Source: Aestuariibius sp. HNIBRBA575
GTDB taxonomy: Bacteria > Pseudomonadota > Alphaproteobacteria > Rhodobacterales > Rhodobacteraceae
Direction of reading: 5' to 3'
Length of the DNA: 64,000 bases
NCBI RefSeq assembly: GCF_040932005.1
Contig: NZ_CP162414.1
Coordinates: 211,001 to 275,000, forward strand
Part shown: positions 1-10,106 of the stretch, piece after piece
How the letters are laid out: each line of letters begins with the position of its first letter
How positions within the stretch are numbered: the first letter of the stretch is position 1
Translations under genes and position numbers: made by a program
Notes under the pieces: generated by a model
What the model saw: only the letters and a program-made list of their open reading frames with translations
Database searches by the model: none
What the model was told of the DNA's origin: nothing

Positions 1-917
<917 letters not shown>

Positions 918-1256
918 ATGACTGAGACCCGCGCTGTGCTCGATGAAATGATTGACTTTGCAAAGATTGAATTGACATCCGGAAATGCGGATCGCAAACG
1001 CGCAATGGTCAGGCGTATGGCCGAACAATGGCCATCAGAGCCCGCGTTAAGTTTGGTTTATGCCGTGACGTCAGCGACCGGCGCCATCGAAGACGAAAGC
1101 AAAAAAGACCCCGCCATCAGTCAGGGCTATCGGTTGTCTGCGTTGATTTCAGCGGATGTTCATGCGGTGCAATCCATGGGACAAAACCCGTCTTTTGCTG
1201 GGGATTTGCTGCACTTTTGGCGCCGTGTGGACCCATTATTCCTGCGGATGCAGTGA
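918..1256 (+). CDS. Conserved small protein, first of a tandem paralogue pair
   Basis: About 112 residues, soluble, predicted mostly helical, with no signal peptide or membrane segment. GTG at 915 and ATG at 918 are adjacent possible starts behind a weak AGGTGG element; ATG is preferred. It aligns end to end with the product at 1353-1700: both open with VLDEM(I/V)(D/E)F, share a QWP/KWP-x-E-x-AL block, then YRL(S/A)AL, then DV.A...MG, and end in DLLHFWRRVDP-LFL or DLLHYWRRVDP-YFL. I do not recognise a named family. The co-conserved tryptophan-arginine C-terminal motif suggests a shared binding surface. Function unknown. Confidence 0.75.
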   Translation: MTETRAVLDEMIDFAKIELTSGNADRKRAMVRRMAEQWPSEPALSLVYAVTSATGAIEDESKKDPAISQGYRLSALISADVHAVQSMGQNPSFAGDLLHFWRRVDPLFLRMQ

Positions 1257-1352
1257 TCCAAGGCCTATTGGTTAATAAACGAGTCCCTAACACTGACAGA
1301 GTGTGCTATTCGCAATCTATTCCAGGATTACGCAAAATAGTTTGGGGTTAGT

Positions 1353-1700
1353 TTGGGTACGGGGCTGGTTCTCGACGAAATGGTCGAGTTTGTAATTGAA
1401 GAATTGGCATCAGGGCAATCGTTTCGCGTTGCTCGGCTGGTCCGTGCGCTTGCGCGCAAGTGGCCGGGCGAAAAGGCATTGATGATCAGTTTTGCGCTGA
1501 CCAATGCGGCCTCCGAATTAGAAGACCTCGTTTCTGGTGATTCCAGCGCGGCCAGCGCAGAGCGCGCCTATCGATTGGCGGCATTGGTCGCCGGTGACGT
1601 TTTGGCGATCGAAGCCATGGGGCGGGACGTGGTGCTTGGCCGGGATTTGCTACATTACTGGCGCCGGGTTGATCCGTATTTCCTGAACCTGAAGCACTGA
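1353..1700 (+). CDS. Conserved small protein, second of a tandem paralogue pair
   Basis: About 115 residues and a diverged copy of the gene at 918-1256 (same N-terminal VLDEMVEF, same YRLAALVAGDV, same C-terminal DLLHYWRRVDPYFL). The open frame begins at a TTG (1353) behind TTGGGGTTAG. No ATG lies near the conserved N-terminus, so a non-ATG start is likely, though its exact position is uncertain. A GANTC site sits at 1281-1285 in the 96-bp gap between the copies, so this gene may have its own promoter. It ends 3 bp before the stop codon of the convergent winged-helix gene. No function can be assigned. Confidence 0.7.
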   Translation: MGTGLVLDEMVEFVIEELASGQSFRVARLVRALARKWPGEKALMISFALTNAASELEDLVSGDSSAASAERAYRLAALVAGDVLAIEAMGRDVVLGRDLLHYWRRVDPYFLNLKH

Positions 1701-1703
1701 CCG

Positions 1704-2408
1704 TCACACCATCTGAATAACGGATTTGTCGATGGCCAGCATATAGCCGCGCCGCGCGATATTTTTCACCAACAGTTCGCTCATCATTTGATTGCCCAAC
1801 GTGTCACGCAACCGTTTGATCCGGGTGGCGCCTGCGGCTTCGTCGCAATCGGATGCATCGCGGCCAGATATAACAGCTTCGATTTCGGACCCGGACAACA
1901 CTTCGTCATCCATCCGTGCCTCGGCCAGTACGCTCAGCGTTTCAATCGCGGCTGTGGTCAATTTGAATTCAAAGTTGTTCAGATACACGGTGTTCTGGTC
2001 GCGTGAAATCAGTAGGGATGACACTTCGATGCCTTGGCGTTCGATCTGACCCATGCGCCGGTTCAATATGATCAGCATCACCAAAAACGCGACCGCCGCC
2101 GCCAACAAGGCAGATGCAAACACCAACAGCACAAAGATCACAAAGCGATAAGACGCCAAAGTGTCCGAAAACGCCGTGCCTGATTGTGCCAGAATTTCGA
2201 GCAATTTGATTTCAGCATTGGATGTCAGATTGTCGTTTTCCACGAACAATTGTTCGACACGCATATTAAAGGCGTTGGCGTCCGGCAGGTTCAGAAACAG
2301 CAACACCGCCGCAACCCCAAGGATCACAACGATAGCCCCAATGCCTGCAATAACAATCCGGTTGCCGGTCTGCCGCGTCTCAGTAGCGGAGGTAGAACTC
2401 GCCTGCAC
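1704..2408 (-). CDS. Membrane-anchored protein with C-terminal winged-helix (OmpR/ToxR-like) domain
   Basis: 234 residues from the GTG start. Two hydrophobic segments at about 18-40 and 88-116 flank a ~47-residue loop, followed by a ~118-residue C-terminal part. Residues ~145-228 look like an OmpR-type winged helix: a FEFKLTTAAIETLSVLAE opening strand/helix, RIKRLRDTLG recognition-helix-like stretch, and LVKNIARRGYML wing hairpin. The likely topology puts the loop in the periplasm and the winged helix in the cytoplasm, the reverse order of ToxR/CadC (DNA-binding domain first). The GTG start is set by AGGAAAGGAGAG; an in-frame ATG at 2435 has no such site. It overlaps the secreted-protein gene upstream by 29 bp, implying coupling. 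Role as a one-component membrane regulator is inferred. Confidence 0.75.
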   Translation of the reverse strand: MQASSTSATETRQTGNRIVIAGIGAIVVILGVAAVLLFLNLPDANAFNMRVEQLFVENDNLTSNAEIKLLEILAQSGTAFSDTLASYRFVIFVLLVFASALLAAAVAFLVMLIILNRRMGQIERQGIEVSSLLISRDQNTVYLNNFEFKLTTAAIETLSVLAEARMDDEVLSGSEIEAVISGRDASDCDEAAGATRIKRLRDTLGNQMMSELLVKNIARRGYMLAIDKSVIQMV

Positions 2409-2667
2409 TGTCTCTCCTTTCCTCAAGGCCCGCATCGTCAAAAACGCCAAGCACATTGAGCAATTGCCAATTGTCCGCCGCCAAGCGCCCCCGCAATTGA
2501 TCTGATGCCACAGCCGGGGTGCAGTCGCCGTTTATCTGCGCAACACCGTAATGCAGCCGAAGAGGATCGTCACGCTTTGCTTTGTAGTCGGCATAGCAAT
2601 CGGCGGATGCCAGATTGGCGACCATCGTCCCACAAAGGAGCGTTAGAGAGAAAAGAGTGTGTTTCAT
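2380..2667 (-). CDS. Small secreted protein with one predicted disulfide
   Basis: 95 residues starting MKHTLFSLTLLCGTMVANLASA, a clear Sec signal peptide with cleavage expected after ASA (residue ~22). The mature part is about 73 residues with two cysteines (DCYADY and NGDCTP) that could form a disulfide in the periplasm. A longer frame starts upstream at 2778, but its N-terminal 37 residues look non-coding, and the ATG at 2667 directly precedes the signal peptide. The 3' end overlaps the membrane winged-helix gene by 29 bp. I do not recognise the family. The coupling suggests that the two products act together, possibly as periplasmic partner and membrane sensor (inference). Confidence 0.7.
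   Translation of the reverse strand: MKHTLFSLTLLCGTMVANLASADCYADYKAKRDDPLRLHYGVAQINGDCTPAVASDQLRGRLAADNWQLLNVLGVFDDAGLEERRDSAGEFYLRY
2411..2423 (-). promoter_or_regulatory. Strong Shine-Dalgarno deciding a GTG start
   Basis: Read on the minus strand this is AGGAAAGGAGAGA, ending 2 bases before the GTG at 2408-2406, with its GGAG core about 6 bases away. It lies inside the 3' end of the upstream small secreted-protein gene, so the membrane winged-helix protein is probably translated by coupling. Confidence 0.7.
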
Positions 2668-2849
2668 GCGCCAAACATGCACCGGACGGGTGTTGTTATT
2701 CAATAACCTTGCATCGGATTGATCATGATAACGCCTATCACGCGGCTGATATTGGTTTGGGGCGGCGCTTGGTGCCAAATCCTTTCATCGCTTCTTGGAT
2801 GACGTACATGGTTGTTGTCCCGGACATCAGAATGAAAAGGATCAGCCCA

Positions 2850-3389
2850 ATGAAAAAGACATTGATTGCAGGCGTTTCCGCCCTTTCGATTGCCCTGTCA
2901 GGTATCACCGCAACACCAGCCATGGCCACCACAGACGAAGAACGGATCGGTCAGATCCTGTTTGGTTTGGCGGCAATTGCTGTGATCGGCAGCGCCATTC
3001 AAAACCAAAACGACCGCGAAAATCGTGACAACCGTAATGCGCGGGATGATCGGATTGACCGAAATGATCGCGCTGACTGGAATGATCGTTTTAACCGGCT
3101 GAACAATGACGAACACCATCACGGGCAATATGATCATGGCTACGACCCCGATCGGAATGATCGTGTGCGCCAGCAACGCCAGCTATCCGTCCCAAGAAGC
3201 TGCGTGCGGACCTTTACCACCCAGCGGGGGGAACGCCGGATCGCTGTCAGACGCTGTGTGGAACGCAATGTCGACAATGCCCGCCATTTGCCACGTCAAT
3301 GCCGCGTTGAAATCTCTACCGATATCGGAATGCGCCGGGGATATGGCGTGCGCTGCCTGCGCCGCAACGGAGTAAGCATCAGCCGCTGA
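2850..3389 (+). CDS. Periplasmic Arg/Asn/Asp-rich protein, unknown function
   Basis: 179 residues. The N-terminus (MKKTLIAGVSALSIALSGITATPAMA) is a Sec signal peptide cleaved near residue 26. A short hydrophobic helix follows (ILFGLAAIAVIGSAI, ~36-50), then a low-complexity stretch at ~52-105 built from N/D/R (runs of NDR, DRxDRND and a HHH cluster). The C-terminal ~70 residues contain four cysteines in a more regular RSCVR...RRCVER...RQCRVE...VRCLRR pattern, suggesting a small disulfide-bonded basic domain. The start is chosen at 2850 because AAAAGGA precedes it; an in-frame ATG at 2832 is possible. It stands alone and is followed by an 11-bp perfect hairpin. Confidence 0.75.
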   Translation: MKKTLIAGVSALSIALSGITATPAMATTDEERIGQILFGLAAIAVIGSAIQNQNDRENRDNRNARDDRIDRNDRADWNDRFNRLNNDEHHHGQYDHGYDPDRNDRVRQQRQLSVPRSCVRTFTTQRGERRIAVRRCVERNVDNARHLPRQCRVEISTDIGMRRGYGVRCLRRNGVSISR

Positions 3390-3430
3390 TCGCGCAACGC
3401 TGCGTTCTTCCCCAGTTTTGCAGCGCGCGT

Positions 3431-3462
3431 AGGGGCAGAGATAGGACATGGTCTCTGCCCCT
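3431..3462 (+). terminator. Hairpin downstream of the Arg/Asn/Asp-rich protein gene
   Basis: A perfect 11-bp inverted repeat: AGGGGCAGAGA at 3431-3441 and TCTCTGCCCCT at 3452-3462, with a 10-nt loop. Only a short T stretch follows (GTTTC), so it may be a weak intrinsic terminator or an mRNA 3' end stabiliser. Confidence 0.6.
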
Positions 3463-3514
3463 GTTTCATGGTTCCAATCCTTGGCGTTTACATTCTGGTG
3501 CCGTAAGAAAGCAT

Positions 3515-4138
3515 ATGACCAAGAGCATTCCCGATTTCCATTTTGAAACCTCTGCCTTTGAGCGGGGGTTTTTGCACATTGCGGGGGTCGACGAAGTGGG
3601 GCGCGGTCCTCTGGCAGGGCCAGTGACGGCGGCGGCCGTTATTTTGGACCCGGACAACATCCCCGACGGCCTGAATGACAGCAAACAGCTGAGCGAAAAG
3701 AAACGCCTGTTTTTGTTCGAACAGTTGTTGGAGGTCGCGGATGTGTCGATCGCCCATGCCAGCGTGCGCGAAATCGAAGAACAAAACATTCTGCGTGCAT
3801 CCCATATTGCGATGATGCGGGCGGTGGCTGGGTTGCGACAAACACCCGACCACCTGCTGATTGATGGCAAACAATTGCCCCGTGGTCTGAACCTATCCGC
3901 CGATCCAATTGTCAAAGGCGACACCAAATCACTGTCCATCGCGGCGGCCTCAATTGTGGCAAAAGTTAGGCGCGATCAGATAATGGTGGATTTGGCGCAA
4001 CAGCATCCCGGTTATGGATGGGAAAAAAACGCCGGTTATCCCACCCCGGCACACAAAGCGGCGCTGCTAAAACTTGGGGTGACCCCACACCATAGACGTA
4101 CGTTTAAACCGGTACACAATATCTTGTATCAAGGTTAA
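3515..4138 (+). CDS. rnhB: Ribonuclease HII
   Basis: Cleaves the RNA strand of RNA/DNA hybrids and initiates removal of single ribonucleotides from DNA, cytoplasmic. 207 residues, the normal family length. The signature GVDEVGRGPLAGPV is at residues 24-37, giving the metal-binding pair D26/E27. Further acidic ligands fit D117 (LLIDGK) and D136 (KGDTKSLSIAAASIVAK). The C-terminal GYPTPAHKAAL and HRRTFKPV motifs are also present. The next gene on the strand is the GANTC methyltransferase, 104 bp downstream, a frequent alphaproteobacterial pairing in which both act on DNA integrity or replication state. Confidence 0.96.
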   Translation: MTKSIPDFHFETSAFERGFLHIAGVDEVGRGPLAGPVTAAAVILDPDNIPDGLNDSKQLSEKKRLFLFEQLLEVADVSIAHASVREIEEQNILRASHIAMMRAVAGLRQTPDHLLIDGKQLPRGLNLSADPIVKGDTKSLSIAAASIVAKVRRDQIMVDLAQQHPGYGWEKNAGYPTPAHKAALLKLGVTPHHRRTFKPVHNILYQG

Positions 4139-4151
4139 TTCTTAAGTGATT

Positions 4152-5352
<1,201 letters not shown>

Positions 5353-5420
5353 GATCCAAACGAATTAATAAAGTTTACCGCCGGTGCCTGCGGCTACTCG
5401 TGCCGTGGCACATAACTTAC

Positions 5421-5454
5421 CCCTGCCATTCCTTTGGGTCTGGCAGGGTTTTTT
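5421..5454 (+). terminator. Intrinsic terminator of ccrM
   Basis: CCCTGCCA at 5421-5428 pairs perfectly with TGGCAGGG at 5441-5448 (12-nt loop) and is followed by six T at 5449-5454. Confidence 0.85.
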
Positions 5455-5479
5455 CGTAATGAAATTATGATTTTACCAG

Positions 5480-6625
5480 CTATCGCGGCATCGGATTTGT
5501 ACCAGTTTTGTAAGCCGCCCAATCGGTGATTTCCGGATAATATTGCGCCCGCCATTTACGAACACGCGGGTTCATCACACGTCGCCAAACGGGCGGCATC
5601 ATCGCGGCCATGGTCATGATCGGATAGCCAAATGGCAATTGTGGCGCGTCTTCTTCGGTATAGTTTTGCAGCAATGGGAACCGGCGATCCGGTTTATAGT
5701 GATGATCCGAATGCCGTTGCAGATTGATCAACAACCAATTCGATGCCTTATGCGCGGCATTCCAGCTGTGCCGAGGCAGAACATGTTCGTATTTTCCATC
5801 CCCCAAATGTTTGCGCGTCAGCCCGTAATGCTCGATGTAATTGACCAGCTCTAACTGCCATATCGCGGTCATCGCCTGGACCAAAAACAACACCAATCCC
5901 AGCCAGCCACCAATGACGATCGCCAGCAAAATGGCGGCGCCTTGCAATGCCCAGTAGCGCCAGAACGGGTTGGAAAAAACATGCCATGGCAATGATTTAC
6001 GTGCCAACATATCCCGCTCAGCGCGAAACGACGACGTTATTGATTGCTTTAACACACGTGGGAAAAACCGGTGGAACCCTTCGTTATAGCGGGCCGTGAC
6101 CGGGTCGCGCGGCGTGCCCACATAGCGGTGATGCACCAACAGATGTTCGGACCGGAAATGTGAATACAGAACGGATGCCAGCAACAAATCCCCCAACCAA
6201 CGTTCCCATTTTGGTTTTTGATGCATTAATTCATGTGAATAATTGATGCCGATGGTCCCGGTCATAACCCCGATGCCAAAAAACAGCGCCCACATTTCGA
6301 AACCGGATAAATGGTCTGTGCGGGTCACGAACCAAAGGACGCCGAATAGGGTAATGTATTGTAATGGCGCCCATAAAACGGTGACCAAGCGATACCAAAA
6401 CAGATCAGTTTCCGGCGTGTCCAGATCCGCATTGGTCAGGTTCAACCCGGTCAGCGCATCCAGAATTGTGAACATGTACCACGTGAATGCCGGCAAAGCT
6501 GCGATCCACCAGCCGCCCTGCGTGGCCGCCAACCAAGTCAGCGGGATCAGCAGCGTCGACAACCAAAACGGCAAAGCACTGGTCAGGTTTGCGATGGGCG
6601 ATTTGGGGCTTGGATCGGTACTCAT
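5480..6625 (-). CDS. alkB: Alkane 1-monooxygenase (AlkB family, integral membrane di-iron)
   Basis: Terminal hydroxylation of medium-chain alkanes in the inner membrane, using electrons from rubredoxin. 381 residues with several hydrophobic segments. All histidine boxes are present: HELMH (131-135), EHLLVHH (160-166) and LQRHSDHH (302-309). The AlkB hallmark NYIEHYGL is at 262-269, which separates the family from fatty-acid desaturases. The start at 6625 (MSTDP) fits the family better than the upstream ATG at 6655. It lies 53 bp downstream of mutY on the same strand. No rubredoxin or rubredoxin reductase is encoded nearby, so the electron donor must be elsewhere. Substrate is inferred. Confidence 0.9.
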   Translation of the reverse strand: MSTDPSPKSPIANLTSALPFWLSTLLIPLTWLAATQGGWWIAALPAFTWYMFTILDALTGLNLTNADLDTPETDLFWYRLVTVLWAPLQYITLFGVLWFVTRTDHLSGFEMWALFFGIGVMTGTIGINYSHELMHQKPKWERWLGDLLLASVLYSHFRSEHLLVHHRYVGTPRDPVTARYNEGFHRFFPRVLKQSITSSFRAERDMLARKSLPWHVFSNPFWRYWALQGAAILLAIVIGGWLGLVLFLVQAMTAIWQLELVNYIEHYGLTRKHLGDGKYEHVLPRHSWNAAHKASNWLLINLQRHSDHHYKPDRRFPLLQNYTEEDAPQLPFGYPIMTMAAMMPPVWRRVMNPRVRKWRAQYYPEITDWAAYKTGTNPMPR

Positions 6626-6678
6626 TGTGCGGCTCCGCAGGATCAACACCGGCACGCTAAACCCGTTGGTTCAATTGA

Positions 6679-7728
6679 TCAATTGCGGCCTTTGATCGTC
6701 AAATCAAACGCCTTGCGCATCACGGTTGGCAAATCAGACGGGCGAAAATCGGATTGCGCGACAAATGCGCCGTGATCTGGTGCGCGATCCATCGGGACCA
6801 ACGCGGTCATGACCCGCAATCGCAGATGGAAATGGGTGAATGTGTGACGTGCCTCTGCACCAACATCCTGCCATTCGGCGCGGATGGGCGGGCATTCTGT
6901 GGCAACGTCGCCCCATTCCGACCCGGGCCAGCCCAACATGCCGCCTAACAGACCCTTGTCGGGGCGGCGTTCCAGCAAAAACGCACCATCGACGCGGCGG
7001 GCCACATAGGCGATGCCATACCGGGTCGGTTTCGGTTTCTTGGGTGTTTTTTTCGGCAATTCAGCCTGTGTGCCTGCCAATCGCGCCGCGCAATCAGACC
7101 GCCAAGGGCATAACCCACATGCGGGGTTTTTCGGGGTACAGATCGTGGCGCCCAGATCCATCACCGCCTGTGCGTAATCGCCGGGGCGCGCCTGTGGCGT
7201 CAGATCGGCCGCTAATTTCATCAAGTCAGGTTTGGCCGCGGGCAGGGGCGTGTGAACGTCAAACATGCGGGCCATAACCCGTTCCACATTGCCATCCAGC
7301 ACGGTTTCAGCCCGGTCAAACGCAATCGAAGAAATCGCCGCACCTGTATAAGGACCGATTCCCGGCAAGGTCAGCAACGCATCCAGATTATCCGGAAATT
7401 GCCCATCATGATCCGCAACCACCGCGCGGGCGCATTTCAGCAAATTACGTGCGCGCGCGTAATATCCCAGCCCGGCCCATTCGCCCATCACATCTTCGTC
7501 GCGAGCATTGGCCAGCGCCTGAACATCCGGCCAACGTGTTGTAAAACGGACGAAATAATCCTTTACGGCGGCGACGGTTGTCTGCTGTAACATGACTTCG
7601 GACAGCCAGATGCGATATGGATCGGGCATTACACCAGCCCGCCGATCCGCAGGGCCGACACGCCATGGCATGATCCGCGCATGATGGTCATACCAGTCCA
7701 ATAATTCAGCGTTTAACCTCTCACGCAT
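6679..7728 (-). CDS. mutY: A/G-specific adenine DNA glycosylase
   Basis: Removes adenine mispaired with 8-oxoguanine in base-excision repair. 349 residues. The catalytic Glu is E44 in WLSEVMLQQT, the helix-hairpin-helix is LPGIGPYTGAAISS (~121-134), and the catalytic Asp is D145 in LDGNVERV. The 4Fe-4S cluster motif C-x6-C-x2-C-x5-C uses C197, C204, C207 and C213. The C-terminal ~120 residues form the NUDIX-like 8-oxoG-recognition domain (GAFLLERRPDKGLLGGMLGWPGSEW). It is divergent from the DciA-like gene across 65 bp and is followed by alkB. Confidence 0.96.
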   Translation of the reverse strand: MRERLNAELLDWYDHHARIMPWRVGPADRRAGVMPDPYRIWLSEVMLQQTTVAAVKDYFVRFTTRWPDVQALANARDEDVMGEWAGLGYYARARNLLKCARAVVADHDGQFPDNLDALLTLPGIGPYTGAAISSIAFDRAETVLDGNVERVMARMFDVHTPLPAAKPDLMKLAADLTPQARPGDYAQAVMDLGATICTPKNPACGLCPWRSDCAARLAGTQAELPKKTPKKPKPTRYGIAYVARRVDGAFLLERRPDKGLLGGMLGWPGSEWGDVATECPPIRAEWQDVGAEARHTFTHFHLRLRVMTALVPMDRAPDHGAFVAQSDFRPSDLPTVMRKAFDLTIKGRN

Positions 7729-7793
7729 TCTTTATGCCCTTTTGTCGCGGTTTTGCTGGCTCTCGGCGGTGCCTCGTTTAAGATACGCCCAAC

Positions 7794-8312
7794 ATGAAGA
7801 CACCGTATCGCCATAGCACCACACGTGGGTTTGCCCGGACTTCGGGCCTGTTGCAATCGCGTATCCGCGAAGCCACCGAAAGTCGCGGCTTTGCGCAGTC
7901 GCGGTTGTTGACCCATTGGGTGGAAATTGTCGGCAGCGCTGTGGCCCAAATTGCCCGCCCGGTCGAAGTGTCCTATGGTCGGGGATCCATGGGCGCGACG
8001 CTGTCATTACTGACCACCGGGGCGCAGGCACCGATGCTGGAAATGCAGAAAACCCAGATACTGGAAAAGGTGAACGCCTGTTACGGCTATCGCGCGATTT
8101 CGCGTATTCGCATCACCCAAACCGCCCCCGTTGGCTTTGCCGAAGGCCAAGCACAATTCACCCATGCCCCCAAGGCGGAAAAACGCCCTGATCCGGATGT
8201 TGTGAAAGAAGCGCAAGCTCTTGCCGATGGGGCAGGGGATGAAAAACTACGCCTTGCGCTAGAAGCGTTGGCGACCAATGTACTATCCAAGACAAAGAAA
8301 CATAAGAGATAG
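7794..8312 (+). CDS. DUF721/DciA-family protein
   Basis: 172 residues with the DUF721 core in the N-terminal ~110 residues: LLTHWVEIVGSAVAQIARPVEVSY, then a hydrophobic TLSLLTTGAQAPMLEMQKTQIL and YRAISRIRI. Members of this family include DciA, the ancestral bacterial loader of the replicative helicase DnaB, so a replication role is plausible but not shown here. First gene of a probable three-gene plus-strand run with the DsbA-like protein (13 bp gap) and a CoA transferase. The same DUF721-DsbA neighbourhood next to divergent mutY is common in this bacterial group as I recall it. Confidence 0.85.
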   Translation: MKTPYRHSTTRGFARTSGLLQSRIREATESRGFAQSRLLTHWVEIVGSAVAQIARPVEVSYGRGSMGATLSLLTTGAQAPMLEMQKTQILEKVNACYGYRAISRIRITQTAPVGFAEGQAQFTHAPKAEKRPDPDVVKEAQALADGAGDEKLRLALEALATNVLSKTKKHKR

Positions 8313-8325
8313 GATTGAGACGATC

Positions 8326-8985
8326 ATGGACAGACGATTCTTTATTGGGGCCTCTGCCCTGGCCCTTGTTGCTGGTGGTTCCTATTGGATGAGCCAATCC
8401 AAACCGCAATCGGACCTATTGCCCGGCGCCGCAAATGCCCAAGAAGCAACCGGCCCGATTGAAATTCAGGACATCGTGCTGGGTTCTGCGGATGCACCGG
8501 TGGAAATCATCGAATACGCGTCGTTCACCTGTCCACATTGCGCGAACTTCCACGCCAATCAATTCAAAGATCTGCAGCGTGAATATATCGACACCGGCAA
8601 AGTGCGGTTCATTTTCCGCGAAGTCTATTTTGACCGTCCAGGTCTGTGGGCATCTATGGTGGCCCGGTGTGGCGGCGAAATGCGGTTCCACGGAATCGTT
8701 GAATTGCTGATGGAAAAACAGGGCGAATGGGCCCGCGCCGAAAGCGCGGCTGCAATCGTTGAACAGCTGCGCACGATTGGTAAAACCGCAGGTCTGACCG
8801 ACGACGCGTTGGATGCCTGTATGCAAGATGCCGGTATGGCGCAGTCTTTGGTCAATTGGTACGAAGACAACGCTGCGCGGGATCAGGTGACATCGACACC
8901 CACCCTGTTCATCAATGGTGAAAAGCACCCAAACATGAGCTTCTCTGACATGGCCGTGATTATTGACGGGCTGATTGACGCTTGA
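8326..8985 (+). CDS. DsbA-family thiol:disulfide oxidoreductase, exported
   Basis: Periplasmic thioredoxin-fold protein for disulfide formation or exchange. 219 residues. The N-terminus (MDRRFFIGASALALVAGG) carries a twin arginine before a hydrophobic core and may be Tat-directed. The active site is CPHC at residues 69-72 (FTCPHCANFH), and the cis-proline loop is STPTLFINGE. The rest fits the Thioredoxin_4/DsbA-like family (GKVRFIFREVYFDRPGLWASMVARC) with an inserted helical domain. The start at 8326 has AGGATTGAG upstream; the frame is open earlier, but that part overlaps the DciA-like gene. Its stop overlaps the start of the CoA transferase gene by one base (TGATG). Confidence 0.92.
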   Translation: MDRRFFIGASALALVAGGSYWMSQSKPQSDLLPGAANAQEATGPIEIQDIVLGSADAPVEIIEYASFTCPHCANFHANQFKDLQREYIDTGKVRFIFREVYFDRPGLWASMVARCGGEMRFHGIVELLMEKQGEWARAESAAAIVEQLRTIGKTAGLTDDALDACMQDAGMAQSLVNWYEDNAARDQVTSTPTLFINGEKHPNMSFSDMAVIIDGLIDA

Positions 8986-10106
8986 TGACGACACCACTGG
9001 CTGGGCTCAAAGTTGTTGAACTTGCGCGGATTTTGGCGGGCCCTTGGGCTGGCCAACTTCTGGCGGATCTGGGTGCTGATGTCATCAAGGTCGAAAGCCC
9101 AGACGGTGATGACACCCGAAAATGGGGCCCGCCCTTTGTTGAACGCGACGGGGCGGCGGCCTATTTCCACGGTACAAACCGTGGCAAAAAATCGGTTGTG
9201 ATCGATTTTCGTACACCCGACGGCAAGGCGCAATTGCTAAAGCTGTTGGCGGATGCAGATGTTGTCATCGAAAACTTTAAAGTTGGTGGTTTGGCTAAAT
9301 ATGGGCTGGATTATGCCAGCCTGTCTGCGCAATTCCCGCGACTGATCTATTGTTCGATCACCGGCTTTGGCCAAGATGGCCCATATGCCAAACGCGCGGG
9401 CTATGATTTCATCATTCAGGGCATGTCTGGCCTGATGTCCGTCACCGGCGAACCAGATGCGCAACCCGAAAAGGTTGGCGTCGCGGTCACAGACATTTTT
9501 ACCGGGCTTTACGCGTCAAATGCCATTTTGGCCGCGATTATTCAGCGCGACCGCACGGGGGCTGGACAGCAGCTTGATCTGGCTTTGTTGGATGTGGCGA
9601 CATCGGTGATGGCCAATCAGGCGATGAACTATCTTGCCTCGGGGACGGCGCCGACCCGATTGGGCAATGCCCATCCAAATATTGTGCCTTATCAGGTGTT
9701 TGACTGCGCGGATGGGTTTATCATTATCGCCGTGGGCAATGATGGTCAGTTCCGCAAATTTGTTGGGCTATTGGGACAGGAGGATCTGGCGGATGACCCA
9801 CGATTTGCAACTAATCCTGCGCGGCTGGAACATCGCGAAATATTGGTGCCGATTTTGTCCGCTTTGACAATGACTTGGACCAAATCTGACCTGTTGCAAG
9901 CCTGTGAAAACGCCGGGGTTCCGGCCGGGCCGATCAATGACATGGCCGAAGTGTTTGACGACCCACATGTCAAAGCACGCGGATTGCAAATGTCATTAGA
10001 TGGCGTGCCGTCGGTGCGCTGCCCGATCCGGTTTTCGGGGGCGGACTTGTCCATGGATGATCCATCCCCCAGCCTTGGCGAACATCAGGATTTGCTAAAG
10101 CCCTAA
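8985..10106 (+). CDS. CaiB/BaiF family (class III) CoA transferase
   Basis: Transfers CoA between carboxylic acids through an aspartyl-CoA thioester. 373 residues. The nucleophilic Asp fits D170 in VAVTDIFTG, in register with D169 of formyl-CoA transferase. Other family blocks are [58 protein letters not shown] and [13 protein letters not shown]. The ATG is taken from the TGATG overlap with the DsbA-like gene. Donor and acceptor acids cannot be told from sequence. The 3' end overlaps the convergent lpxK gene by 12 bp. Confidence 0.92.
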   Translation: MTTPLAGLKVVELARILAGPWAGQLLADLGADVIKVESPDGDDTRKWGPPFVERDGAAAYFHGTNRGKKSVVIDFRTPDGKAQLLKLLADADVVIENFKVGGLAKYGLDYASLSAQFPRLIYCSITGFGQDGPYAKRAGYDFIIQGMSGLMSVTGEPDAQPEKVGVAVTDIFTGLYASNAILAAIIQRDRTGAGQQLDLALLDVATSVMANQAMNYLASGTAPTRLGNAHPNIVPYQVFDCADGFIIIAVGNDGQFRKFVGLLGQEDLADDPRFATNPARLEHREILVPILSALTMTWTKSDLLQACENAGVPAGPINDMAEVFDDPHVKARGLQMSLDGVPSVRCPIRFSGADLSMDDPSPSLGEHQDLLKP

